Positions 7,217 to 14,658 of a stretch of 25,732 bases of DNA are shown here, one piece after another. Source of the stretch: Gammaproteobacteria bacterium UBA2168. Lineage in GTDB: Bacteria > Pseudomonadota > Gammaproteobacteria > Pseudomonadales > Azotimanducaceae. Position 1 is the stretch's first letter, and each line of letters begins with the position of its first letter. The position numbers and the translations under genes were made by a program. The stretch is taken from positions 19,118 to 44,849 of the forward strand of contig DCWG01000127.1 of assembly GCA_002327525.1 (NCBI GenBank), read 5' to 3'. The notes beneath the pieces were generated by a model that saw only the letters and a program-made list of their open reading frames with translations, made no database searches and was not told the DNA's origin.

Positions 7217-7690
7217 ATGCATGAAGACATCGCAGGTGCGGGCTGGAAGCTGCACCATCTCGGCATCCCTGTGAGCGATCTGGATCAGGCGATGGCGGAC
7301 TACCGCGGCCTCGGCATCGCCTCGTTCGGTGAGCCGTTTCTCATCGACAGCAGCAGGGCGGCTGAGTATTTGGTATACGGCAAGAGACCGGATCCGGTGG
7401 TCACGACACGCGGTGTCATGGGCCGGATGGGCGCGGTGGGTGTGGAACTGTTGCAGCCGCTAACGGGTCACACCGTGCACCGGGAGCTGCTCGAGCAATC
7501 GGGCTCAGGTGTGGGCCACGTCGCTTACACGGTCGATGATCTGGAAGGAGAAGCCAGCCGCCTGGAAGCGGTAGGCTTTCCCGTGATCCTGAGCATCACA
7601 CCGGCAGGCCGAACCGGGCGCAGCGCGGTCTACATAGATACGCGCGGGAGCTTCAGCAACCTCATCGTGGAGCTGATCCAGGCTGCCTGA
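7217..7690 (+). CDS. Single-module VOC protein, methylmalonyl-CoA epimerase-like
   Basis: A 157-residue VOC-fold protein. WKLHHLGIPVSDLDQAM at 11-27 holds the first metal-ligand His. VGVELLQPL at about 75-83 supplies a Glu. GVGHVAYTVDDLEGEASRLEAVGF (about 97-120) has the second His. NLIVELIQ at the end supplies the last Glu. This H-E-H-E pattern and overall architecture resemble methylmalonyl-CoA epimerase and related lactone or epimerase enzymes, and the metal site seems complete. The upstream SDR's stop is part of the GAGGAG ribosome binding site (7202-7207), a sign of coupled translation. The pair may process one substrate in two steps. Its stop is 8 nt from that of the convergent LLM oxidoreductase. 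Confidence 0.82.
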   Translation: MHEDIAGAGWKLHHLGIPVSDLDQAMADYRGLGIASFGEPFLIDSSRAAEYLVYGKRPDPVVTTRGVMGRMGAVGVELLQPLTGHTVHRELLEQSGSGVGHVAYTVDDLEGEASRLEAVGFPVILSITPAGRTGRSAVYIDTRGSFSNLIVELIQAA

Positions 7691-7698
7691 GCGATTCG

Positions 7699-8604
7699 TT
7701 ACCAGATCGCGAAGAATTCCTCGATTGCCTGCATCTGACCGCCGGTAGCGGAGGAAGGCGCGATGATCGGCATTTTGATACCGGCGTCGAACCAGGCCTC
7801 GATGCCCTCGCGAACCTTCGATGCGGAACCGAACAGGGTGGTATCAGCCAGCCAACAGTCGGAGAGGCACTCGGGTACGCGATCCAGATCCTGGTCGGCG
7901 AGCGCTTTCTCTACAGCATTCATTTCTTCCTCGTAGCCCGCTTCCTTCCAGTAGTTGCGGTAGTTGGGCAGAAACGCATAGCCCGTCAACGTTTTGCGGT
8001 TCACTGCCTTAGCGGCTTCCTCGTCGTCGCTGATGCAGGTGGGAATCATGTCTCCGATATGGAAGCTGTCGTTCGTGCGGGCTTTATCCGAGAGTGCGCT
8101 GAGCGATGCCTGCATGTGCGATCGGGCGCCGTTGGCGAACACCATGCCGTCGCCGATCTCCTCGGCCAGCGCGATCATCTTGCGGCGCAGGGTGGCCAAT
8201 ACGATGGGCGGCAATTCACCGACGCGCGGTACTGCTTTCAGATCTTCGACGAAGCGGCGCGTATCGGACAGCGGTTTACCCTGAGTGACGCCGAGCCGGT
8301 CCATCGCGAGAGCGTGGCTGACCCCGATGCCGAAACTAAAGCGCCCGCCGGAGATTTCGTGGATGAAGGCAGCCGTCTGCGCGAAGTCATTCACGTGGCG
8401 TGTGTAGATGGGTTGGATGCTGGTGCCGAACGGGATTTCATTCGTTACCGAGGCGATGCCCTGGCACAACGCCATGGCGTCTCCCATGCTCGGACAGTAG
8501 ATGCCGGCAAAGCCGCGTTTCTCGACTTCGGCGGCCACCTCCAGCGTGCGCGAACGGCGCCCCGGAACGGCGGCCAGACTCATGGCGGGTTTGCGATCGG
8601 TCAT
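7699..8604 (-). CDS. LLM-class (luciferase-like) flavin-dependent oxidoreductase
   Basis: A 301-residue TIM-barrel oxidoreductase of the luciferase-like monooxygenase superfamily. Typical segments are VAAEVEKRGFAGIYCPS at 23-39, GTSIQPIYTRHVNDFAQTA at about 60-78, ISGGRFSFGIGVSHALAMDR at about 84-103, and a C-terminal GSASKVREGIEAWFDAGI. The ISGGRF-x-GIGV motif is shared by FMN- and F420-dependent members. By pattern it resembles the F420-annotated mycobacterial group, but F420 use cannot be decided here, and most gammaproteobacteria are not known to make it. It converges on the SDR-VOC pair with only 8 nt between the stops, so it shares the neighbourhood but not the transcript. The ATG is preceded by a purine-rich GAAGAGA. 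Confidence 0.85.
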   Translation of the reverse strand: MTDRKPAMSLAAVPGRRSRTLEVAAEVEKRGFAGIYCPSMGDAMALCQGIASVTNEIPFGTSIQPIYTRHVNDFAQTAAFIHEISGGRFSFGIGVSHALAMDRLGVTQGKPLSDTRRFVEDLKAVPRVGELPPIVLATLRRKMIALAEEIGDGMVFANGARSHMQASLSALSDKARTNDSFHIGDMIPTCISDDEEAAKAVNRKTLTGYAFLPNYRNYWKEAGYEEEMNAVEKALADQDLDRVPECLSDCWLADTTLFGSASKVREGIEAWFDAGIKMPIIAPSSATGGQMQAIEEFFAIW

Positions 8605-8677
8605 CGGTGATTCTCTTCATCTGCGGGCAAAGGCGGACGAGAAGAACACGGGCCCGATGAAAGGTCAACGATTGGCG

Positions 8678-9439
8678 TCAGAACCAGCGGTGGCGCGAGG
8701 AATGGCGCGCCGGTTGGCCCTGGTGTGCCGCCATGTAGTCGGGGCGCTTGAACAGGTGCACGCAAACCAGGCCCGCCAGAAAACCGCCGATGTGTGCCCA
8801 GAATGCCACACCTCCACCACTGCTCCCGATCGTGGGTAGACCGCCGAGGATCTGCAACAGGAACCAGTAGCCCAGCATGAAGATCGCGGGAACCGCCACG
8901 GTCGTTGCGAAGAAACCCAGAAAGATCAGCGTATGCACGTGGTGTCTGGGATAGAGCAGGGCATAGGCGCCCATCACGCCGCCGATGGCGCCCGAAGCGC
9001 CGACCATGGGAATGGCGCTGGACGGGTCGGTCATGATCTGTGCCCCTGCCGCGGCCAGGCCGCAGACGAGATAGAAGATCACGAAGCGCACCGGTCCCAT
9101 GACGTCCTCGATGTTGTCGCCGAACACCCATAAAAACCACATGTTGCCGATGATGTGGAACCAGCCTCCATGCATGAACATCGAACTCAGCAGTGAGACG
9201 GGGTTGGAGGTGCCGTCGAACTGACAGACGAGCCCACTGCCGAGATTGATCTGAGTACCGGTGGGGAGCTGTCCGAGCAGATCGCCCGGGATGAGACCAT
9301 AAAGACACAGTGAGCGTGCCAGTGCCACGTCGGAGCCCAGTCCCTGTAGGGCGAACCACGCCACGGCATTCAACGCGATGATGGCGATCACCGCGTAGGG
9401 TGTGCGTAGCGTCGGGTTTTCGTCACGGAGCGGGAACAT
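8678..9439 (-). CDS. Rhomboid-family intramembrane serine protease
   Basis: A 253-residue polytopic membrane protein with the rhomboid catalytic dyad: Ser149 in GASGAIGGVMGAY and His216 in HIGGFLAG. It also has the L1-loop HGGWFHIIGNMWFLWVFG (about 90-107) with the conserved His and Asn of the active site. Six to seven helices are predicted, beginning with one at about 15-32. The family cleaves transmembrane substrates within the inner membrane. The C-terminal tail after HLFKRPDY is short and basic. It lies 73 nt downstream of the LLM gene on the same strand order (9439 to 8678, then 8604), so the two may share a transcript. The physiological substrate is unknown. I chose the first ATG, which fits the usual N-terminus PLRDENPT found in many proteobacterial rhomboids. 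Confidence 0.92.
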   Translation of the reverse strand: MFPLRDENPTLRTPYAVIAIIALNAVAWFALQGLGSDVALARSLCLYGLIPGDLLGQLPTGTQINLGSGLVCQFDGTSNPVSLLSSMFMHGGWFHIIGNMWFLWVFGDNIEDVMGPVRFVIFYLVCGLAAAGAQIMTDPSSAIPMVGASGAIGGVMGAYALLYPRHHVHTLIFLGFFATTVAVPAIFMLGYWFLLQILGGLPTIGSSGGGVAFWAHIGGFLAGLVCVHLFKRPDYMAAHQGQPARHSSRHRWF

Positions 9440-9649
9440 GCGGGCACAGCCTCAACGGATAACCGGGGTAGGGTGCCGTCCTGGCGGCAGCGTCGCAAGT
9501 GTGAAAATCATCCCGGCCGTCCCGGGGGTGGGCTTGCGGTTGAGAAAGCGTTTGTTTCCGTGGGCTTGCCATCTCCGGCAGGGCGGGCACTTATGTTGGC
9601 GGGGCAGGCAGGTTAGGGTGCCGCCGTGAGCGTGGTGCTATAAGCGAAT
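9440..9649. other. Intergenic region between rhomboid gene and ABC-F remnant
   Basis: About 210 bases with no gene-like ORF. The rhomboid promoter should be here, but no convincing -35/-10 pair is visible. A 10-mer, TAGGGTGCCG, occurs twice in direct orientation (9469-9478 and 9614-9623). This may be chance in G-rich DNA. Confidence 0.35.
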
Positions 9650-10493
9650 TCCATTACCCACGCCACGGGCGGTAACCGTCTGTTCAGGGATCTGCAGCTT
9701 GCTGTAAACAAGGCGATTCTCTGGGGCTGGTGGGTCACAACGGATCGGGCAAGACGCCGCTGCTCAATATCCTGAGCGGCCGGCTGGCAGCGGATGGTGG
9801 TGAAGTGACGACCCGGCCGGGGTTTGCGTGTGCGATGGTGGAACAGTTTTTACCCAAGCGCCTGGGTACTCGCACGCTGGTCGATGCGGGGGTGTGGAGC
9901 GGGCTGAAGAGGCTGTGCGGTGGCGTGCGGAGAGTTTGTTGGACCAGCTGGGATTTACTTCTCGGGAGTGCCGGTTTGAGGTGCGCGCGTTATCCGCAGG
10001 ACAACAAAACCGGCTGATGTTCGTTCGCGTGGTGGTCTTAGAACCTCAGTTGCTGTTTCTCGACGAACCCACCAATCACATCGATCTGGAAGGCAAGGAA
10101 CAACTGGAGTAGGTGTTGTTGGACAGCGAGGCCGCGCTCCTGATCACCTCGCACGACCGCCGTTTCATCGAGTGCCTGGGTCAGCGGTTCCTGCTGATTG
10201 TCGCAGGTGAATTGATCGAAATGCCAGGGCTCGATGCGGCGCTGGCACGCATGCGTAAGGATGCAGGAGTGGCTGGCACAAAGGCCGCATCGCCTGTCCC
10301 GACCGGCGATGTGTTTGCGAACGAGGAGGATAGTGAACGTTTGCTCGAGCAGATCGTTTCGCTTGAGGAGAAACTGGCTGCGGATGAGGCGCGCAAGAAG
10401 AAGTTCCAGAAACCCAAACTGCAAGCAGAGCGGCGGCTGGAGCTCGATACGCTCTATGCGAGACTGGAAGGACTCGATCAGTCAGATCAGTAA
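9650..10493 (+). pseudogene. ABC-F-type ATPase, frameshifted and shortened
   Basis: Conceptual translation across frames gives SITHATGGNRLFRDLQLAVNK, then after a frameshift near 9715 GLVGHNGSGKTPLLNILSG (Walker A, with Pro after the GKT). After a second shift near 9895 come RWRAESLLDQLGF, the signature LSAGQQNRLMF and Walker B QLLFLDEPTNHIDLEG. A TAG at 10110-10112 interrupts it. It then resumes in the same frame with LLITSHDRRFIE (switch His) and a Uup-like coiled-coil end rich in Glu and Lys (LLEQIVSLEEKLAADEARKK). ABC-F proteins normally have two ATPase domains; here one is present and joins directly to the C-terminal part, so an internal deletion is likely. ABC-F proteins act on ribosomes. 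This copy is dead. Its end overlaps the 3' end of convergent hisC by 12 nt. Confidence 0.88.
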
Positions 10494-11564
10494 GGCAGCC
10501 AAACACGCTAGCAAACGCTGGTTTTGCTCGGGTGTCCCCACGCTGATACGCAGCTTGTCCTTGAGCAGTGGCGTGTCGAACCAGCGTACCAGCACGCCCT
10601 GATCCTTCAGCGCCAGGTACAGCTCCTGTGCGCAACGTCTCGCGTTGAACGGCACGGTCACGAGCAGGAAATTGGTCTGGGAGGGAGGTGCATCCAGACC
10701 CAGTTGTTGGAGTTCGGCGTGCAATCGACGTCGGTCGGCTCGTACCCGTTCCCAGGTCCGGGCTGCGTAGTCCTGATCCTCGAAGGCGGCGAGCCCTAGT
10801 ACCTGATTCAGCAAATTCACGTTGTAGCTGTCCCGGGTCTTGGTGACCATGGGTTCGATCAGCGATGCCTGCCCGAGCAGATAGCCGAGGCGCAAACCCG
10901 CGAGCCCATAACCTTTGGAGAATGAACGCAGGATCAGGAGATTGTCAAAGGCATTGATGAGTCGGACGGCGTCGTGGCGCAGAGACGGATCCACGAAGTC
11001 GATGTATGCCTCGTCGAGCAGCAGCACGCCGTTGAGATCGTTGGCCAGCTGGCTGACTGAATCGGTGTCCATGAGCGTGCCGGACGGGGCATGTGGATTG
11101 ACCAGGAAGGCCAGTTCAGAGCCCGCTTCGTTCAGGCGGTGTGCAAAGTCACGTGGCGGGCGCCACTGATCATCGAGATCTATGCGAGCGACGGGTGAGT
11201 CGTGAATGTCGGCGAGTACCGGGTACAGCGAATAGCTCGGTTCTGCCATGCCGATGGGGCCACCTGGATTGACGAACGTGGTAATTGCCAGGCGCAGGGC
11301 CTCGTCACCGCCATTGGTCACCAGCACGCACCCGGCATCGAGTGCGTGCCGATCAGCGATGGCGCGCCTGAGCTGGGCGGCTGTCGGCGGCGGATAGGTG
11401 CGCAGATCTTCACCTGAGATATTCGTCAGCGCCTGATCCACCCGTGGGCTCGGTGGATACGGATTTTCGTTGGTATTGAGCTTGATGACGTCATCGCCAT
11501 CGGCTGGCTGTTCGCCCGAGGTGTAACCCTGCATGCGCTGGATGTTGTCGCGTTCGTAGCTCAT
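10482..11564 (-). CDS. hisC: Histidinol-phosphate aminotransferase
   Basis: A 360-residue fold-type I PLP enzyme that converts imidazole-acetol phosphate and glutamate to histidinol phosphate in histidine synthesis. Signatures: IKLNTNENPYPPSP (27-40), VTNGGDEALR, the LLLDEAYIDF region with the PLP-contacting Asp and Tyr (181-190), and the Schiff-base Lys217 in LRSFSKGYGLAGLRLGY. The C-terminal DKLRISVGTPEQN matches HisC. The NPHAPSG loop replaces the more usual NPN-PTG. Its ATG overlaps the stop of the upstream permease gene by 4 nt (ATGA). Other his genes are not in the window. It is the last gene of the run from argC. Other aromatic aminotransferase activity cannot be excluded. Confidence 0.92.
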   Translation of the reverse strand: MSYERDNIQRMQGYTSGEQPADGDDVIKLNTNENPYPPSPRVDQALTNISGEDLRTYPPPTAAQLRRAIADRHALDAGCVLVTNGGDEALRLAITTFVNPGGPIGMAEPSYSLYPVLADIHDSPVARIDLDDQWRPPRDFAHRLNEAGSELAFLVNPHAPSGTLMDTDSVSQLANDLNGVLLLDEAYIDFVDPSLRHDAVRLINAFDNLLILRSFSKGYGLAGLRLGYLLGQASLIEPMVTKTRDSYNVNLLNQVLGLAAFEDQDYAARTWERVRADRRRLHAELQQLGLDAPPSQTNFLLVTVPFNARRCAQELYLALKDQGVLVRWFDTPLLKDKLRISVGTPEQNQRLLACLAALLI

Positions 11565-12634
11565 GCGTCGATGTTGGCGCCCGGGTCGCTGCCGGGTTGT
11601 TCGGTACTCGGGGTCGTGGCTTCTTCAGGCTTTGCAGCCGGTCCGAGCAGATAGGCAAGCCACTGCGTATTCGGATTCACCTCCAGCGCGATTTTCGCGG
11701 TCATGGTCAGTGGGACTGACAGCAGCATGCCCACGGGACCGAGCATCCATCCCCAGAACACCAGGGAGAGGAAAACCACCAGACTGGAAAGACCAAGCCC
11801 GCGCCCCATGAAACGGGGTTCGACCACGTTACCCATGATGACGTTGACGGCCACGTATCCACCAGCGGTGAGCAACGCGTAGCCGGAGCCGAGCTGGACG
11901 AGTGCCAGCAGTACCGCAGGGACCGCCGCGATGATGGAGCCGATGTTCGGTACGTAATTCAGTAGGAAAGCGAGGATGCCCCACAGCACGGGGAAATCCA
12001 CACCGAGAATCGCGAGGTAGATGGTGATGGTGAGACCGGTAAATACGCTGATGGTCGTTTTCAGCGCGATGTAGCGATTGACGTTTTCGGCGAACTTGCC
12101 GAAGTGGGGCAGGTCTGTGTCCGGGTCCTTCAACACTTCGCGCAACTTCACCGGAAAGCTGGTGGCCTCGGCCAGGATGAAAATCACCGTTAGCAGAATG
12201 AGGAAACTGTTGCTGAGTACACTGCCGAGTCCCGACAGCGTGTTGCCGGCCATCGACAGCGCGGTCGCCGGATTGAAGTACTGGGAGGCGCTCGAGATGT
12301 CGAACCCATAGCGGTCGACGATACGGATGGCCTGATCAAACATGTCGGTCAGGCGTTCGCTGTAGAAGGGTAGCTTCTCCATGAATGCGCCCGCCGATTG
12401 CGCCACCAGGGCGCCCACGGCACTGAGAATCATCACAATACCCGCCATCACCAGCGCGATGGCGAGCCACCCGGGACAGCGGCGATTTTCCAGGGCGATC
12501 ATCGGAGTGGAGGCAATGGTGGCGATGAAGATAGCGAGGAGAAAAGGAACGACCACGTCTTCCGCCGCCTTGATACCAGCGGCGATCACCACGAGTGCTG
12601 CAAAGATCATGATGCTGCGCGCGGGTCCCGTCAT
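11561..12634 (-). CDS. AI-2E family transporter (UPF0118 / TqsA-PerM type)
   Basis: A 357-residue membrane protein with eight or so helices: three near the N-terminus (about 8-26, 30-48, 58-80), an extracytoplasmic/cytoplasmic helical segment (about 85-130), and five later helices. The family signature region is LNYVPNIGSIIAAVPAVLLA (about 226-245), followed by GNVVEPRFMGRGLGLSSLVV, which is highly typical of the UPF0118 family. Members include TqsA (autoinducer-2 export) and sodium/proton or other exporters; which substrate applies here is unknown. The C-terminus has a Pro/Glu/Thr-rich tail (about 336-357). It overlaps the nitrilase gene by 4 nt upstream and hisC by 4 nt downstream, so all three should be translated from one message. 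Confidence 0.9.
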   Translation of the reverse strand: MTGPARSIMIFAALVVIAAGIKAAEDVVVPFLLAIFIATIASTPMIALENRRCPGWLAIALVMAGIVMILSAVGALVAQSAGAFMEKLPFYSERLTDMFDQAIRIVDRYGFDISSASQYFNPATALSMAGNTLSGLGSVLSNSFLILLTVIFILAEATSFPVKLREVLKDPDTDLPHFGKFAENVNRYIALKTTISVFTGLTITIYLAILGVDFPVLWGILAFLLNYVPNIGSIIAAVPAVLLALVQLGSGYALLTAGGYVAVNVIMGNVVEPRFMGRGLGLSSLVVFLSLVFWGWMLGPVGMLLSVPLTMTAKIALEVNPNTQWLAYLLGPAAKPEEATTPSTEQPGSDPGANIDA

Positions 12635-13452
12635 GCGATGGTCGTTCTGTGCTCGAGACTCGGTAGCTGCTTGCGCACGCTTCTCACCCGCTCCGGATCG
12701 ATGAGGCCGAGCGCGAACCCGTCACCTTCCGCGTGTTCGGCAACGATCTCGCCCCAGGGATCGACGATGAGGCTGTGTCCGTAGGAAGTGCGTTTGCCGT
12801 AGTGGTTGCCGTGTTGGGCGGGTGCGATGACGTGGCATTGCGTCTCTATCGCGCGTGCGCGCAGCAACACGTGCCAGTGCGCCTTGCCGGTGGTGGCGGT
12901 GAATGCCGATGGGATGGTGATCGCCACAGCGCCCTCATTCACCAATGCCTGGTACAGGTATGGAAAACGCATGTCATAGCATACGGTGAGGCCCAGCTTG
13001 CCGAACGGCAGGTCGGTGGTCACGACGTGCTCTCCCGGAGCCGTGCCTCGCGATTCGAAGAGCCGTGTGCCGTCGTCGAGGCTCACGTCGAAAAGGTGGA
13101 TCTTACGGTAGCTGGCCACCACCTCACCCAAAGCATCCAAATGTACGCAGGTATTGTAGCTGCGGCCGGGTTCGGGCCCCTGCTCGTGAAATCCGCCGAG
13201 AATCAGCGGGCAGGCCAGATCCCTCGCCAATCGCTGACAGCGTTCGAGTATCGGGCCGCCTTCTGGCAGGGGTTCGAGAATCTGCTGTTTTTCTCGGTCT
13301 GGACCGATGAACGCAAAGGCCTCCGGGAGCATGATCACCTCGGCGCCGGCCTCGCGGGCTCTCTGGGCCAGGTGCTCCGTGGTGTCGAGATTATCGTCCA
13401 TGTTGGGCGTTGCGCACAGCTGCAGTGCGGCAACGACAGTCGCTTTGCTCAT
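12631..13452 (-). CDS. Nitrilase-superfamily amidohydrolase, Nit1-like (probable deaminated glutathione amidase)
   Basis: A 273-residue carbon-nitrogen hydrolase with the full Glu-Lys-Cys triad: E44 in MLPEAFAF, K117 in YRKIHLFDV and C158 in VCYDMRFPYLY. The stretches GKAHWHVLLRARAIETQC and KRTSYGHSLIVDPWG match Nit1, the enzyme that hydrolyses deaminated glutathione, a metabolite-repair reaction for transaminase side products. That role fits its position between aminotransferase genes, though this is inference; omega-amidase (Nit2-like) is the main alternative. The ATG at 13452 is 18 nt after the helicase stop and has a poor SD, so it may depend on coupling. Its stop overlaps the permease ATG (ATGA). 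Confidence 0.85.
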   Translation of the reverse strand: MSKATVVAALQLCATPNMDDNLDTTEHLAQRAREAGAEVIMLPEAFAFIGPDREKQQILEPLPEGGPILERCQRLARDLACPLILGGFHEQGPEPGRSYNTCVHLDALGEVVASYRKIHLFDVSLDDGTRLFESRGTAPGEHVVTTDLPFGKLGLTVCYDMRFPYLYQALVNEGAVAITIPSAFTATTGKAHWHVLLRARAIETQCHVIAPAQHGNHYGKRTSYGHSLIVDPWGEIVAEHAEGDGFALGLIDPERVRSVRKQLPSLEHRTTIA

Positions 13453-13470
13453 GGGGGTGACCGCGGAGTA

Positions 13471-14658
13471 TCAGAACTCGGGCTGGGTGCAGACCACCGA
13501 TTCGCCCAAGTATTCCTCAATGGCAGGCAGGTTGAAAGCGTCATCCTCCGATACGAAGGAAATACTGGTTCCGGTTTTGCCGGCGCGTCCCGTTCGGCCG
13601 ATCCGGTGCACGTAGTCTTCCGCATCCTCGGGCAGGTCGTAGTTGATGACATGCGAGATGTCGTCCACGTGAATGCCGCGCCCGGCAACATCGGTAGCCA
13701 CGAGGTAGGCCAGTTCTCCCTCTTTGAACTTGTTCATCGTAGACAAGCGTTTGCGCTGCGGCACGTCCCCGGCCAATGGCTCGCACTTGATGCCTTTTCG
13801 GCTCAGCAGACGGAACAGGTGGTGTGTTTGATCACGCCGGTTGGTGAATATCAGTGCACGTTCCGGAGGAGCATTTTGCAGAAACTCGGTGAGGATCTGC
13901 GCCTTGCGGTCTGCGCTGACGAGCCAGAATTTCTGATCCACCGCGTCCGTGGCGACTGACTCCGGTGCGATGACGACGTGTTCCGGATCGATGGTCCAGG
14001 AGGATGCCAGACGCATGACGTCGTCATTGAACGTGGCGGAGAAGAACAGTGTCTGACGCTCACGTTTGTGAGGTGTCTGATAGACGATGCGACGTACATC
14101 GGGGATGAATCCCATATCGAGCATGCGATCGGCCTCGTCGATAACGAGCACCTCGACGCGTCGAAGATGGATGTCGCGCCGATTGATGAAGTCCAGCAAC
14201 CGGCCCGGTGTGGCGATGAGGATGTCGACGGGTTGTCGTTGCAGGCGTTCTCGTTGCTTCTGGAAGTCTATGCCTCCGACCACGCACTGTGCGTTGATGT
14301 CCATATGGCGTCCGAGGGCGTTGGCGTCGCTCTCGATCTGCAGGGCCAACTCTCTGGTCGGCGCGAGTACCAGGGCTCGGGGCGTTCCGGGTGGCAGCGG
14401 GCGCTCCAGCGGTTTTTCCCACATGTGTGTGAGCATGGTGATGAGAAAGGCGGCGGTCTTGCCGGTACCGGTCTGAGCCCGGCCGGTCACGTCATAGTCG
14501 GCCAGGCTCATCGGCAATACAGCACTCTGAATGGGTGTGCAGTACTGATATTCGAGGTCGTGGATCGCGTGCATCAGCGTCTCGGGCAGCGCGAAATCAT
14601 GAAAGCGGTCTTTGTCAGGTGCTTCGGGCACGTCGAACTTTGCGGGATTCCAGTCCAC
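13471..14658 (-). CDS. rhlB: DEAD-box ATP-dependent RNA helicase, RhlB-like
   Basis: A 395-residue two-domain helicase. Q-motif region: HDFALPETLMHAI with YCTPIQSAVLP. Motif I: GRAQTGTGKTAAF. Then APTRELA (Ia), ATPGRLLDF (Ib), VLVIDEADRMLD (II), FFSATF (III), ALIFTNRRD (IV), VATDVAGRGIHV (V) and HRIGRTGRAG (VI). All catalytic motifs are intact. The YCTPIQ and RAQTGTGKTAAFL blocks and short basic-poor C-terminus resemble RhlB, which unwinds RNA in the gammaproteobacterial degradosome. Unlike E. coli RhlB it ends soon after the helicase core. The start is GTG at 14656-14658, with GGAGG 4 nt before it, and it shares a base with the stop of the aminotransferase gene (TAGTG). Its position in an amino-acid operon is unusual. 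Confidence 0.9.
   Translation of the reverse strand: MDWNPAKFDVPEAPDKDRFHDFALPETLMHAIHDLEYQYCTPIQSAVLPMSLADYDVTGRAQTGTGKTAAFLITMLTHMWEKPLERPLPPGTPRALVLAPTRELALQIESDANALGRHMDINAQCVVGGIDFQKQRERLQRQPVDILIATPGRLLDFINRRDIHLRRVEVLVIDEADRMLDMGFIPDVRRIVYQTPHKRERQTLFFSATFNDDVMRLASSWTIDPEHVVIAPESVATDAVDQKFWLVSADRKAQILTEFLQNAPPERALIFTNRRDQTHHLFRLLSRKGIKCEPLAGDVPQRKRLSTMNKFKEGELAYLVATDVAGRGIHVDDISHVINYDLPEDAEDYVHRIGRTGRAGKTGTSISFVSEDDAFNLPAIEEYLGESVVCTQPEF

Noticed and set aside
9469..9623. Direct repeat TAGGGTGCCG as a possible insertion footprint
   Set aside because: Ten bases in a G-rich stretch can repeat by chance, and no inverted repeats or transposase remnants lie between the copies.
12733..13959. 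A 408-codon plus-strand open frame
   Set aside because: It runs antisense through the nitrilase and rhlB genes, which have complete catalytic motifs. G+C-rich codon use leaves long open antisense frames, and its product has no domain I recognise.
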